Below are positions 16,387 through 24,456 of a stretch of DNA of 64,000 bases, one piece after another. This DNA is from UMGS1696 sp964457685. Lineage in GTDB: Bacteria; Bacillota; Clostridia; Oscillospirales; CAG-272. The stretch's first letter is position 1. The number at the start of each line of letters is the position of its first letter. A model generated the notes under the pieces. The model did not search any database. It was given only the letters and a program-made list of their open reading frames with translations, and had not been told where the DNA came from. The position numbers and the translations under genes were made by a program. Where the stretch lies: positions 62,001 to 126,000 of the forward strand of contig CAYWFS010000001.1 of the NCBI GenBank assembly GCA_964457685.1. The letters run 5' to 3'.

Positions 16387-17845
16387 CGAGAATATAAAAA
16401 CGACCGGTATGAAAGGAAAGCTTCTGTTTTTCTTCCTGCTGTTCGGAGTGATTGTAATAGCTGTTCTGTGGTTCTTTCAGACGGTTCTTCTCGGAGATGT
16501 ATATCGTTCATTGAAGCTGAAGGACATGGATAAATGTGCAACGGAGCTGTCGTATGCTGCGGCGGAATATGATGGAGAAGACTACACTGCTTTAAACGAA
16601 GCCGCAGGAGAAGCCGCAACAAAAAGCGGAATATGCATCTCCGTCTATGAAATATCTTCAAACGGACGTGACAGGAACGGCGTAAAGATAATAGAGCAGC
16701 ACATGAATTCCTTTTGCTTTATCCACAACATAGGAAGCTCACATTTGCTGAATAATCTTTATACAAAGGCACTTGAAAACGGCGGTCAGGTGCTTGACGA
16801 GGTATCTCTCGGTCAGATGTTTTCACGTGAATCCGATGAAATGAGCGAGAACGTGATACTTGCGAAAATAATTCGGTGCGAGGACGGAAGTGAGCTTCTC
16901 ATGCTGTTCAACACGGAGCTTATTCCTCTCGATTCTACCGTGACAACGATTCGGATAGAGCTTATCTATATCAGCATAATCCTTGTCGTGCTTGCCGTTG
17001 TACTTTCTCTTGTGCTTTCAAATCATATTACAAAGCCAATTCGAGAAATGAGCGGAGAGGCATCAAAGCTTGCACTCGGAGACTACAACGTGAACTTTGA
17101 CGGCGGAAACTGTACCGAGACCGTAAATCTGTCGGCGGCACTTAATAAAGCGGCATATGAGCTTTCCAGACTCGATAAAATGCAAAAGGATCTCATAGCG
17201 AATGTTTCACATGACCTGCGAACACCTCTTACGATGATTGCGGGTTACACGGAGGCGATGCGAGACCTTCCGGGAGAGGCTACACCGGAGAATATGCAGA
17301 TAGTCATAGACGAAACAAACCGTCTGACAACTCTTGTAAACGATATGCTCGAGGTAAGCAGATACCAGAACGGCACACAGAAGCTGAATATAACTCACTT
17401 CAATCTCACCGATGTCGTGCGGACAACAATAGAGAGATACGCAAAGCTCCGTGAAAAGGACGGGTATATCATAACCTTTGAAAGCGAATATGACGTATGC
17501 GTTGATGCGGATGAGCAGAGAATTTTGCAGGTAATGTACAACCTTATCGGAAATGCCGTAAACTATGCAGGAGACGATAATACCGTTATAATTCGTCAGA
17601 CGGTTGAGGACGGCGAGGTTCTGCTTGAGGTGATCGACCACGGAATAGGAATTCCCGAGGAACAGCTTCCCATGGTTTGGGAGAGGTACTATAAGGTAAA
17701 CAGCTTCCATAAACGTGCAAATATAGGAACGGGACTTGGACTTTCGATTGTAAAAAATATACTTTTACTCCACGGAGCAAAATTCGGAGTGAAAAGTAAG
17801 GTAGGAGTCGGAAGCATATTCTGGTTCAAGCTGAAAATTTCATAA
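16355..17845 (+). CDS. Membrane sensor histidine kinase
   Basis: A kinase of about 496 residues. Two membrane segments, about 22-46 and about 200-224, enclose an extracellular sensor region of roughly 150 residues without a recognised fold. A HAMP linker follows (NHITKPIREMSGEASKLA), then the HisKA box with phosphorylated His at about 285 (VSHDLRTPLTM). The ATPase domain has NLIGNAVNYAGDD (N box), DHGIGIPEE (G1) and GTGLGLSIVKN (G2). The start is uncertain: TTG at 16355 or 16367 overlaps the end of the response regulator, and ATG at 16409 has no clear ribosome site. Overlap with the regulator indicates translational coupling and a cognate pair. Confidence 0.92.
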   Translation: MDTVLIRKENNENIKTTGMKGKLLFFFLLFGVIVIAVLWFFQTVLLGDVYRSLKLKDMDKCATELSYAAAEYDGEDYTALNEAAGEAATKSGICISVYEISSNGRDRNGVKIIEQHMNSFCFIHNIGSSHLLNNLYTKALENGGQVLDEVSLGQMFSRESDEMSENVILAKIIRCEDGSELLMLFNTELIPLDSTVTTIRIELIYISIILVVLAVVLSLVLSNHITKPIREMSGEASKLALGDYNVNFDGGNCTETVNLSAALNKAAYELSRLDKMQKDLIANVSHDLRTPLTMIAGYTEAMRDLPGEATPENMQIVIDETNRLTTLVNDMLEVSRYQNGTQKLNITHFNLTDVVRTTIERYAKLREKDGYIITFESEYDVCVDADEQRILQVMYNLIGNAVNYAGDDNTVIIRQTVEDGEVLLEVIDHGIGIPEEQLPMVWERYYKVNSFHKRANIGTGLGLSIVKNILLLHGAKFGVKSKVGVGSIFWFKLKIS

Positions 17846-17851
17846 CAAAAA

Positions 17852-17893
17852 ACAGGACTTTAAATAGGTGCAATACCTTAAAGTCCTGTTTTG
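17852..17893. terminator. Bidirectional terminator between the kinase and the EF-G paralogue
   Basis: ACAGGACTTTAA (17852-17863) pairs perfectly with TTAAAGTCCTGT (17878-17889), with an inner AGGT/ACCT. TTTTGTT follows on the plus strand and TTTTTTGTT on the minus strand. Confidence 0.85.
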
Positions 17894-17915
17894 TTATTAT
17901 GAATTAAATTAAGAC

Positions 17916-19985
17916 TCAGTCTTCGTCAACCTTTGCGTCAGCGATAATCTTCTGAGCAACGGAGGCGGGAACTTCTTCGTAACGGTCTACGGTGAATTCA
18001 AACGAACCTCTGCCCTGAGACATAGCACGGAGAGAGATAGTGTAATCTGTCATTTCTCCCTTGGGTGCGTCTGCTTCAACAACGGTGTAGCCGTTCTTTC
18101 TTTCGTGAGGATTCATTCCGAGTACACGACCGCGTCTCTTGTTGAGGTCACCGATAACGTCACCAACGAGTGCATCGGGAACTGTAACCTTGAGTGTTCC
18201 AATAGGTTCGAGAAGAATGGGCTTAGCCTTCGGGAGACCTTCCTTGTATGCAAGACGAGCCGCAAGCTTGAAGGAGATTTCGTTGGAGTCAACGGGGTGG
18301 TAAGAGCCGTCGTAAAGGTCTGCCGCAAGGTTAACAACGGGATAGCCTGCGAGAACACCCTTTGTCATAGCTTCGAGAAGTCCCTTTTCAACTGCGGGAT
18401 AGAAGTTCTTCGGAACTGTACCGCCGACAACGGACTGAGTGAATGTGAGTCCTTCAGCATCGCCGTGGGAGAATCTCATCTTAACATGACCGTACTGACC
18501 CGAACCGCCGGACTGCTTCTTGTGCTTTCCTTCAACATCGGAGGTACCCTTTATGGTTTCACGGTAAGCAATCTTCGGTGTTTCGAGAATAACTGTAGTA
18601 CCGTAGCGAGCCTTCATTCTTGCAACGAGAACGTCAAGCTGCATATCGCCGATACCGGAGATTGTCATCTGCTTGGTTTCTGCGTTGTTTTCGTATGCGA
18701 GTGTCTTATCTTCCTCGAGGAGACGTGCGATACCTGTGGAAATCTTGTCTTCGTCACCCTTAGCTGCGGGAGTAATTGCCATTGTGTAGTAAGGATGCTG
18801 GAATTCTATCTTCTTATACTCAATTTCGGAGGAAACTGTAAGTGTATCGTTTGTGTTGGTTCCCGCGAGCTTTGCAATCATACCGATGTCGCCGCAGCAG
18901 AGAGATGTAACTTCGGTCTGCTTCTTACCGCAGATGGTGTAAATGTGAGACATCTTTTCAACGGAACCGTTTGTGATATTCTTGAGTGTAAGGTCGTTTG
19001 TGAGGTTGCCGCTCATTACCTTGAAGAAGGTCATCTTACCGACAAACGGGTCGGCGATGGTCTTGAATACGAATACGGAGCATTCACCCTCAACGTCGAT
19101 GGGAGTTTCCTTGAAGGAGTCGCCGTCGATAAGCTGTTCAACCTTCTTTGCTGTCGGACGGGGGAAGGACGCGTCTATTGTATCGAGAAGGAATGTTACG
19201 CCCCAGAGGTTTGTAGCACAGCCGGAGAATACGGGAACGATACTACCGTCGATAATACCCTCGTGGAGAGCTTCGATAGCTTCATCCTTTGTGATTTCAA
19301 CTCCGTCAAAGAATTTATCGAGAAGCTCTTCGCTTGTCTGAGCAACAGCTTCGTTAAGAGCCTCGGTGTAGCCTGCCGCAATTTCCTTGTCCTCGTCGGA
19401 GAAGTGTACAGCGGTTCTCTTACCCTTTTCGTCAAAGGTATATGCTTCACGGGAGATAAGGTTGAGGAACTTTACGTTCTTGCCGTTCTTTACGGGAACG
19501 AGAAGAGGACAAACAGCCGCACCGAACTTTTCTTTAAGGTCGTTAAATACCTTTTCAAAGTCTGCTTCGGGGTCGTCACACTTGTTTACGAAGAAGCAAC
19601 GGGGAAGTCCCGCTTCACTTGCTTTATCCCATGCAAGCTCTGTACCAACCTGAACGCCCGCTTTTCCGTCGAGTGCGATAACAGCAGCGTCGGCAACACG
19701 AACAGCCGCATCTGCTTCACCTGAGAAATCGAAGAATCCGGGGGTGTCGATAAAGTTGATCTTGGAGGTCTGCCACATAACGGGAGCAAGAGAAAGTGTG
19801 AGAGAAAAACCACGCTTGATTTCTTCTGTGTCGTAGTCGCAGACTGTGTTTCCCAACGTGGTCTTACCGAGTCTGTCTGTAGCTTTTGCAAGATATAATG
19901 CCGCTTCTGCTATGGAAGTCTTGCCTGAGCCGCCGTGACCGAGCAGAACGACATTTCGAATGTTTTTGGTAGTGATTTCTGCCAT
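17916..19985 (-). CDS. Elongation factor G-like translational GTPase (EF-G paralogue)
   Basis: A 689-residue protein with the complete five-domain EF-G layout. The GTPase domain has G1 GHGGSGKT (16-23), a G2 region RGFSLTLSLA where true EF-G has RGITI, G3 DTPGFFDF and G4 NKCD. Domain IV begins around the SGGSGQYGHVKM segment and the C-terminus has LNKRRGRVLGM, as in EF-G family members. The altered switch-I region and the absence of neighbouring rpsL, rpsG or tuf argue that this is the EF-G2-like paralogue, whose role is less well defined than that of FusA. The ATG follows AAGGAG. It is monocistronic, with its own promoter and a leader hairpin. Confidence 0.88.
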   Translation of the reverse strand: MAEITTKNIRNVVLLGHGGSGKTSIAEAALYLAKATDRLGKTTLGNTVCDYDTEEIKRGFSLTLSLAPVMWQTSKINFIDTPGFFDFSGEADAAVRVADAAVIALDGKAGVQVGTELAWDKASEAGLPRCFFVNKCDDPEADFEKVFNDLKEKFGAAVCPLLVPVKNGKNVKFLNLISREAYTFDEKGKRTAVHFSDEDKEIAAGYTEALNEAVAQTSEELLDKFFDGVEITKDEAIEALHEGIIDGSIVPVFSGCATNLWGVTFLLDTIDASFPRPTAKKVEQLIDGDSFKETPIDVEGECSVFVFKTIADPFVGKMTFFKVMSGNLTNDLTLKNITNGSVEKMSHIYTICGKKQTEVTSLCCGDIGMIAKLAGTNTNDTLTVSSEIEYKKIEFQHPYYTMAITPAAKGDEDKISTGIARLLEEDKTLAYENNAETKQMTISGIGDMQLDVLVARMKARYGTTVILETPKIAYRETIKGTSDVEGKHKKQSGGSGQYGHVKMRFSHGDAEGLTFTQSVVGGTVPKNFYPAVEKGLLEAMTKGVLAGYPVVNLAADLYDGSYHPVDSNEISFKLAARLAYKEGLPKAKPILLEPIGTLKVTVPDALVGDVIGDLNKRRGRVLGMNPHERKNGYTVVEADAPKGEMTDYTISLRAMSQGRGSFEFTVDRYEEVPASVAQKIIADAKVDED

Positions 19986-20047
19986 TGTGTGTCTCCTTAT
20001 ATGTAAGTAGAAAATATATTCAACATAATAATGTTCAAAAGTTATTC

Positions 20048-20122
20048 AGGTGAGATGAAATTAACTGTAGGAATTAACGAACTCACCTTTTTCATTATAC
20101 AACAAAAAAACGGAGATTGCAA
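20048..20122 (-). promoter_or_regulatory. Promoter and 5'-end stem-loop of the EF-G-like gene
   Basis: On the minus strand TTGCAA (20117-20122) and TATAAT (20094-20099) are 17 bp apart. Transcription should begin near 20087, which places AGGTGAG (20088-20082) almost at the 5' end of the mRNA. It pairs perfectly with CTCACCT (20054-20048) over a 27-nt loop. The hairpin could stabilise the transcript or act as a regulator site. Confidence 0.65.
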
Positions 20123-20190
20123 TAGCTTTGGAGCAAGAAAACGAGGGTGAGGATGTAAGTAATTTGACCCAAAATTTGTGCAACTTTCAC

Positions 20191-20251
20191 AAAAAACATC
20201 CGACGGGCGGTAATTATTGCCGAGTTTGCAATACTTCACACCTGTCGGATG
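20191..20251 (-). terminator. Terminator after the flavin reductase-like gene
   Basis: CATCCGAC (20244-20251 read on the minus strand) pairs perfectly with GTCGGATG (20204-20197), followed on the minus strand by TTTTTTG. The 40-nt loop is long for a terminator. Confidence 0.6.
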
Positions 20252-20260
20252 CGGTTTTAT

Positions 20261-20812
20261 TTACTTGTGTGACTCAGCTTTTCCGAGGACCTCCTCTATC
20301 TCGCATATGTACATTTTGTGGAAGTCTTTTTCGGGATAGCTTTCCAAAACGGAGGAGTCGATAATTCCTTCGGGAACAATCATGTCGGAGTAGAGCAGCT
20401 TTGTCTTCAGAACCAGCTTGGCTTCATCGAACCATACCGCACGTCCGTTGTCGTTTTTGTCGGATAAGGGTGTGAGTCCGCATTCCTTTGCCTTGTCGTA
20501 GTCTCTGCCGCTGTTTCTTCCGCAGAATGCAAGTGCGGAGCGATATTTTTCATCGAAAAACGACAGTGTAAGTCGGCGGTTTCTTTCGGTAAAGGAGTAT
20601 GTGTGTCTCTGCGGACGGATGAAAACAAATGCGACCGGTTTGTTCCAGAGGAAGCCTGTGCCACCCCAGCTTGCAGTCATTGTATTGTAGTCATTTCCGC
20701 ATACGAGGTCTCCGCAGTCATCCGCAGAGGTTACAAGCATCCAGTCCTTGCCAATCAGCTTTATGTTGTTTTCGGCAATATCGGTTGGGGAGATTCTTAC
20801 GAAATCACTCAT
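20261..20812 (-). CDS. Flavin reductase-like FMN-binding split-barrel protein
   Basis: A 183-residue cytoplasmic protein starting at ATG 20812, six bases after AAGGAGAG. It contains the flavin reductase-like pattern: NTMTASWGGTGFLWNKPVA near residues 43-61, then VFIRPQRHTYSFTERN and LSFFDEKYRSALAFCG, typical of small FMN-binding split-barrel proteins (DIM6/NTAB type). These reduce or bind flavins, and in many anaerobes their partner is unknown. The next gene upstream, 35 bp away, encodes a tautomerase-superfamily protein, and the two are probably co-transcribed. Confidence 0.85.
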   Translation of the reverse strand: MSDFVRISPTDIAENNIKLIGKDWMLVTSADDCGDLVCGNDYNTMTASWGGTGFLWNKPVAFVFIRPQRHTYSFTERNRRLTLSFFDEKYRSALAFCGRNSGRDYDKAKECGLTPLSDKNDNGRAVWFDEAKLVLKTKLLYSDMIVPEGIIDSSVLESYPEKDFHKMYICEIEEVLGKAESHK

Positions 20813-20847
20813 TATAGCTCTCCTTTTTGTAATTCTTTCGGAAAAAC

Positions 20848-21192
20848 TCAGAAATTCTTGTTGTTCCAACCCCAATGTTCATGTTCGGTATACTTTATGT
20901 AAACTCTGTCGGCAGGTATACCGCATTCGGCTTCGATGAGCTTGCAGGTTTCGTCTGTCATTTTGTCGTAGCTTTCACGAGCCTGCTTGCCGACCATAGC
21001 AACGTCTACCATTATGCAAGCATCTTCACTGCCGCCGAAATACATACCGGAGGTTCTGTCAAAGCGTACCATGAGCCAGTTTTCGGTCTTTCCCGGGAAT
21101 GCGGAGGCAAGAACATCTGCAATCTTGCTCTTGATGACAAGCTCCTTTTCATGGGTGAGAGGTTTGTTTGATTTGAATTCGATGTAGGGCAT
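20848..21192 (-). CDS. MIF/phenylpyruvate tautomerase-family protein
   Basis: A 114-residue protein, the family's usual length. It begins MPYIEFKSN, so removal of Met would expose the catalytic Pro1 of the tautomerase superfamily. FPGKTENWLMVRFDRTSGM and DRVYIKYTEHEHWGWN match the MIF-type pattern of a strand-forming trimer. The real substrate of bacterial MIF-like proteins is usually unknown; keto-enol tautomerase activity is the known family property. The start follows AAGGAAT. It is first in a two-gene leftward transcript with the flavin reductase-like gene, divergent from zur. Confidence 0.88.
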   Translation of the reverse strand: MPYIEFKSNKPLTHEKELVIKSKIADVLASAFPGKTENWLMVRFDRTSGMYFGGSEDACIMVDVAMVGKQARESYDKMTDETCKLIEAECGIPADRVYIKYTEHEHWGWNNKNF

Positions 21193-21261
21193 ATTATTAT
21201 TCCTTTCTTTTTAAGCTGCTGCTTGAGCTATTGCTTTATTATATGTTCGTTTTGTATTTTT

Positions 21262-21290
21262 ATGATAGCAAAAACAATACGTCTTGTCAA
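21262..21290 (-). promoter_or_regulatory. Promoter of the MIF-like gene
   Basis: On the minus strand TTGACA (21285-21290) and TATCAT (21262-21267) with a 17-bp spacer and an extended TGC before the -10 box. Confidence 0.75.
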
Positions 21291-21318
21291 GCATTATTTT
21301 TGAAGCATGAAAATGATA

Positions 21319-21374
21319 TTGACAATCAAATTCGTGTGTGGTATAATTAGTGTAAAAAATGATAATTAATATCA
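21319..21374 (+). promoter_or_regulatory. Promoter of zur-znuACB with a Fur-type operator
   Basis: TTGACA (21319-21324) and TATAAT (21342-21347) have a 17-bp spacer. TGATAATTAATATCA (21360-21374) covers the expected transcription start region. It matches the 15-bp Fur-family box TGATAATNATTATCA at all but one fixed position. Given the operon, the likely binder is the product of the first gene (autoregulation by zinc). Confidence 0.75.
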
Positions 21375-21387
21375 AATTGAGGAATGC

Positions 21388-21789
21388 ATGGGAAAATACA
21401 GAACCAAACAAAGAGATGAGATACTCCGCCTGTTTAAAGAGAACAGCGACAAGTGCATGAATGCGAGAGAGGTATGCTCAAAGGTAAGTGCCGGAGAAGC
21501 AACTGTTTTTCGTACTCTTGCTTCACTTACGGAGGATGGACTTCTGAAACGCTTCAACGGAGACTCGGGTAGGGGAGAGTGTGCATATTACCAACTCAAT
21601 TCCTGCGAGGAGGAGCATATACACCTGAAATGTGCGAAATGCGGAAAGCTGATACACATGGACTGCGAGTTCGTTGAAAAAATATCGGAGCATTTCAAAA
21701 AAGAGCATGATTTTATCCTTGATTGCAGGAAAACCGTGGTTTACGGAATGTGTTCGGCTTGTGCGGCTCAAAGTCAAGAAGAAAAATGA
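21388..21789 (+). CDS. zur: Fur-family regulator, probably zinc-responsive Zur
   Basis: A 133-residue Fur-family repressor. The N-terminal winged helix includes AREVCSKVSAGEATVFRTLASLTEDGLLKR. The C-terminal dimer domain has HIHLKCAKCG and MCSAC, the two Cys pairs of the structural zinc site. Fur, Zur and PerR cannot be separated by these motifs, so the Zur call rests on context: the gene is 14 bp upstream of znuA, followed by znuC and znuB, and a Fur-type box overlaps the promoter. In the presence of zinc it should repress this operon. The ATG (21388) lies five bases after TTGAGG. Confidence 0.85.
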   Translation: MGKYRTKQRDEILRLFKENSDKCMNAREVCSKVSAGEATVFRTLASLTEDGLLKRFNGDSGRGECAYYQLNSCEEEHIHLKCAKCGKLIHMDCEFVEKISEHFKKEHDFILDCRKTVVYGMCSACAAQSQEEK

Positions 21790-21803
21790 GGAGATAATTT
21801 CAG

Positions 21804-22796
21804 ATGAATATTGCAAAAAAAACAGTAAGCGTTACTCTTGCTTTGCTTATGACTGCGGCTTCATTTTCGCTTACGTCATGCTCCGACAATACCGACTACG
21901 GTAATACCGACTGCGGTATAGATGACGGACGACTCAGCGTTGTTGCAACTAACTTCGCACTGTATGATTTTGCGAGAAGTGTTTGCGGAGACGAGGCAAA
22001 TGTTGTAATGCTTCTTCCGCTTGAAAGCGAATCACACGATTTTGAAGCAACTCTCGGCGATATAGACAAAATAGCCTCTGCGGATTTGTTTATTTACACG
22101 GGAGGAGAGAGTGAAGATTGGGTGGAGGATGTTTTTGCCACACTCAATGACATGGACAGAGAGATAAACTCAATATGTGCCGTAAACGAGGTTGAAACCT
22201 ATATCGAAGAAACGAAGGACGGTATGCAGACAGAGCATGAGCATGACGAGGATGAGCATGACGAAGCCGAAACGGACGAGCATATATGGACATCCATTCC
22301 CAATGCGGTTGTGCTTGTCGAGAAAATATGCGAGGTCGTATCGGAGCTTGAGCCGTCGCTTTCCGAAAAATTAAACGCCAATGCAAAGAGCTATATAGCG
22401 GAGCTTAACGAAATTGATGCGGAAATTGCGGAAACGGTGCAGTCCTCCGAAAGAAACGTGCTTGTTTTCGCAGACAGATTCCCGTTCAGATATTTTACGG
22501 AAAGATACTCTCTTGATTACTACGCCGCATTTTCGGGATGTACATCGAATACTGAACCGACTCTTTCAACCGTAAACTTTCTTATAGAAAAGGTGAAAGA
22601 GGAAAGCATTCCGGCGGTTCTGACAATAGAGTTTTCCGACAAAAAATGTGCAGAGGCTGTTGCGGGTGAGTGCGGCTGTGAAATACTCGAGCTTCATTCC
22701 GCACACAATGTTTCCCGTGAGGATTTTGATTCCGGTGTGACATATGCAGACCTTATGAGAAGAAATCTGGATGTTATAAAGACTGTACTTAACTGA
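21804..22796 (+). CDS. znuA: Zinc ABC transporter substrate-binding lipoprotein
   Basis: A 330-residue exported lipoprotein with signal peptide 1-25 and lipobox LTSC (Cys26). It belongs to the metal-binding cluster A-I family. H78 (ESHDFEAT) is the first expected ligand, an acidic His-rich loop spans 138-160 (EHEHDEDEHDE within it), and H160 directly after the loop is the likely second ligand. The third His and acidic ligand are expected near FADRFPFRYF and DSGVTYADLM. The His/Asp loop is typical of zinc rather than manganese binding proteins. It delivers zinc to the ZnuB permease. Confidence 0.92.
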   Translation: MNIAKKTVSVTLALLMTAASFSLTSCSDNTDYGNTDCGIDDGRLSVVATNFALYDFARSVCGDEANVVMLLPLESESHDFEATLGDIDKIASADLFIYTGGESEDWVEDVFATLNDMDREINSICAVNEVETYIEETKDGMQTEHEHDEDEHDEAETDEHIWTSIPNAVVLVEKICEVVSELEPSLSEKLNANAKSYIAELNEIDAEIAETVQSSERNVLVFADRFPFRYFTERYSLDYYAAFSGCTSNTEPTLSTVNFLIEKVKEESIPAVLTIEFSDKKCAEAVAGECGCEILELHSAHNVSREDFDSGVTYADLMRRNLDVIKTVLN

Positions 22797-22809
22797 AAAG
22801 AGGAAGTAA

Positions 22810-23556
22810 ATGAGTATTATCGAAGCAAAGGGAATAACTCTTGCATATGACGGATATACTGCGGCGGAAAACGTAAGCTTTACATTGAACCGTGGGGATT
22901 ATCTCTGCGTAGTCGGCGAAAACGGCTCCGGTAAAAGCACACTTCTCAAAGCTGTCACGGGAGAGCTGAAGCCGTGCAAGGGTGAGCTTATTATTGACCG
23001 TGACGTAAAGAGAGAGGGTATAGGCTATCTTCCTCAGCAGTCGAAGATACAGCGTGATTTTCCGGCAAGCGTACGTGAGGTTGTGCTTTCGGGATGTGTG
23101 AACCGTGACAGACTCGGGCTTTTCTGGAACGACAGCTCAAAAAAACGTGCAGAAGAAGCTATGGAAATGATGAATCTTACCTCACTTGAGAAAAAATGCT
23201 TCGGAGAGCTTTCCGGAGGTCAAAAGCAACGTACACTTCTTGCAAGAGCGATATGTGCCTCCGATAAATTGCTCCTTCTCGATGAGCCTGTGACGGGACT
23301 TGACCCCGATGCGGCACATGAAATGTATGCGGCTATACGAAAGATAAACCGTGAGCTTTCATGTGCTGTCATGATGGTTACACATGATATAGGATGTGCG
23401 ACAAGAGAAGCGGATAAAATGCTTTCCATGTGCCGTGGGCATTACTTCTTCGGCGGAGTTGAGGAATATATCCGTCATGAAAAACGTGATGAGGAGATAC
23501 ATGAAAATGCCGAGGAAAAATATCATCATCACCACCACAAGGAGGAAAGACAATGA
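22810..23556 (+). CDS. znuC: Zinc ABC transporter ATP-binding protein
   Basis: A 248-residue ABC ATPase. Walker A is GENGSGKST (residues about 38-46), the signature is LSGGQKQR and Walker B is LLLLDEPVTGLD, followed by the H-loop MMVTHD. It energises zinc import with ZnuB and ZnuA. The C-terminus ends in a stretch of five histidines followed by KEERQ, an unusual tail that could bind zinc. Thirteen bases separate it from znuA, and its stop overlaps the znuB start (ATGA). Confidence 0.93.
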   Translation: MSIIEAKGITLAYDGYTAAENVSFTLNRGDYLCVVGENGSGKSTLLKAVTGELKPCKGELIIDRDVKREGIGYLPQQSKIQRDFPASVREVVLSGCVNRDRLGLFWNDSSKKRAEEAMEMMNLTSLEKKCFGELSGGQKQRTLLARAICASDKLLLLDEPVTGLDPDAAHEMYAAIRKINRELSCAVMMVTHDIGCATREADKMLSMCRGHYFFGGVEEYIRHEKRDEEIHENAEEKYHHHHHKEERQ

Positions 23557-24392
23557 CTTTGAGTGAATTGTTTGCAAGCGAATTTCTGCGGACTGTAGTG
23601 CTTCGTGCATTGGCAGTCGGACTTCTGGTTTCGCTTTGTTCGTCCATGCTCGGAGTGAGCTTGGTTTTAAAGAGATATTCCATGATAGGAGACGGACTTT
23701 CCCACGTCGGATTCTTCGCTCTTGCGGTTGCGTCCGTTGCCGGAGTCGGTGCTACATATTCAATGGAAATATCGGTTCCTATTGTGGTTCTTGCGGCTGT
23801 GCTTATTCTTCGGCTGTCTCACAGTGACGGAAAAATAAACGGAGACTCTGCGTGTGCGGTGGTGTCTACGGGTGCGGTTGCGGTCGGTACCCTTATGTAT
23901 AATTTCACGGGCGGAAGAAGCGGTGACGTGTGCAACTCACTGTTCGGCTCATCCTCCGTTATTACTATATCGAACAAGGATATGCTTATTTCCGTTGTGC
24001 TGTCGTGCATTGTGTTGCTTTGGTTCATTGCGTTTAACAAAAACATTTTCTCCGTAACCTTTGACGAGACCTTTGCACGTGCTGCCGGAGTTAAAACAGG
24101 ACTATTTAATCTTTCTCTTGCAATACTGACCGGAATTACGATTGTAGTCGGTATGAAAATGATGGGTTCGATAATGATTTCCGCACTCATAGTTTTTCCG
24201 GCACTTACGGCAATGCAGCTTACCAAAAGCTTTAAGCTGACCGTGCTTCTTTCCGCAGGTATATCTATAGTTTGCTTTACAATAGGATTTTTTGCCGCCT
24301 GCTGTCTGTCTCTTCAAACAGGAGCCGCAGTGGTAACAGTCGAGCTTTGTGCGTTTGTTATTTCCATGCATTGCGGTAAAGCTGAAAGGTAG
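23553..24392 (+). CDS. znuB: Zinc ABC transporter permease
   Basis: A 279-residue ABC-3 family permease with about eight hydrophobic segments. VSLCSSMLGVSLVLKRYSMI and GDGLSHVGFFALAVA are characteristic of the family, as is GMKMMGSIMISALIVFPAL near the C-terminal coupling region. It forms the membrane channel for zinc import and is translated from an ATG overlapping the znuC stop. It is the last gene of the operon; a terminator follows 27 bp later. Confidence 0.93.
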   Translation: MTLSELFASEFLRTVVLRALAVGLLVSLCSSMLGVSLVLKRYSMIGDGLSHVGFFALAVASVAGVGATYSMEISVPIVVLAAVLILRLSHSDGKINGDSACAVVSTGAVAVGTLMYNFTGGRSGDVCNSLFGSSSVITISNKDMLISVVLSCIVLLWFIAFNKNIFSVTFDETFARAAGVKTGLFNLSLAILTGITIVVGMKMMGSIMISALIVFPALTAMQLTKSFKLTVLLSAGISIVCFTIGFFAACCLSLQTGAAVVTVELCAFVISMHCGKAER

Positions 24393-24418
24393 ACTGAGCA
24401 AAAAACAATAAAAATAAA

Positions 24419-24443
24419 AGAGGGTACATAGACCCTCTTTTTT
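24419..24443 (+). terminator. Terminator of the zur-znu operon
   Basis: AGAGGGT (24419-24425) pairs with ACCCTCT (24432-24438), followed by a run of T. The A-rich upstream flank could let it also serve the convergent gene. Confidence 0.85.
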
Positions 24444-24456
24444 GTATGCTTTTGAA

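Noticed and set aside
18105..19724. 539-codon plus-strand open frame
   Set aside because: Antisense shadow of the EF-G-like gene, very rich in Cys and Val, without a ribosome site.
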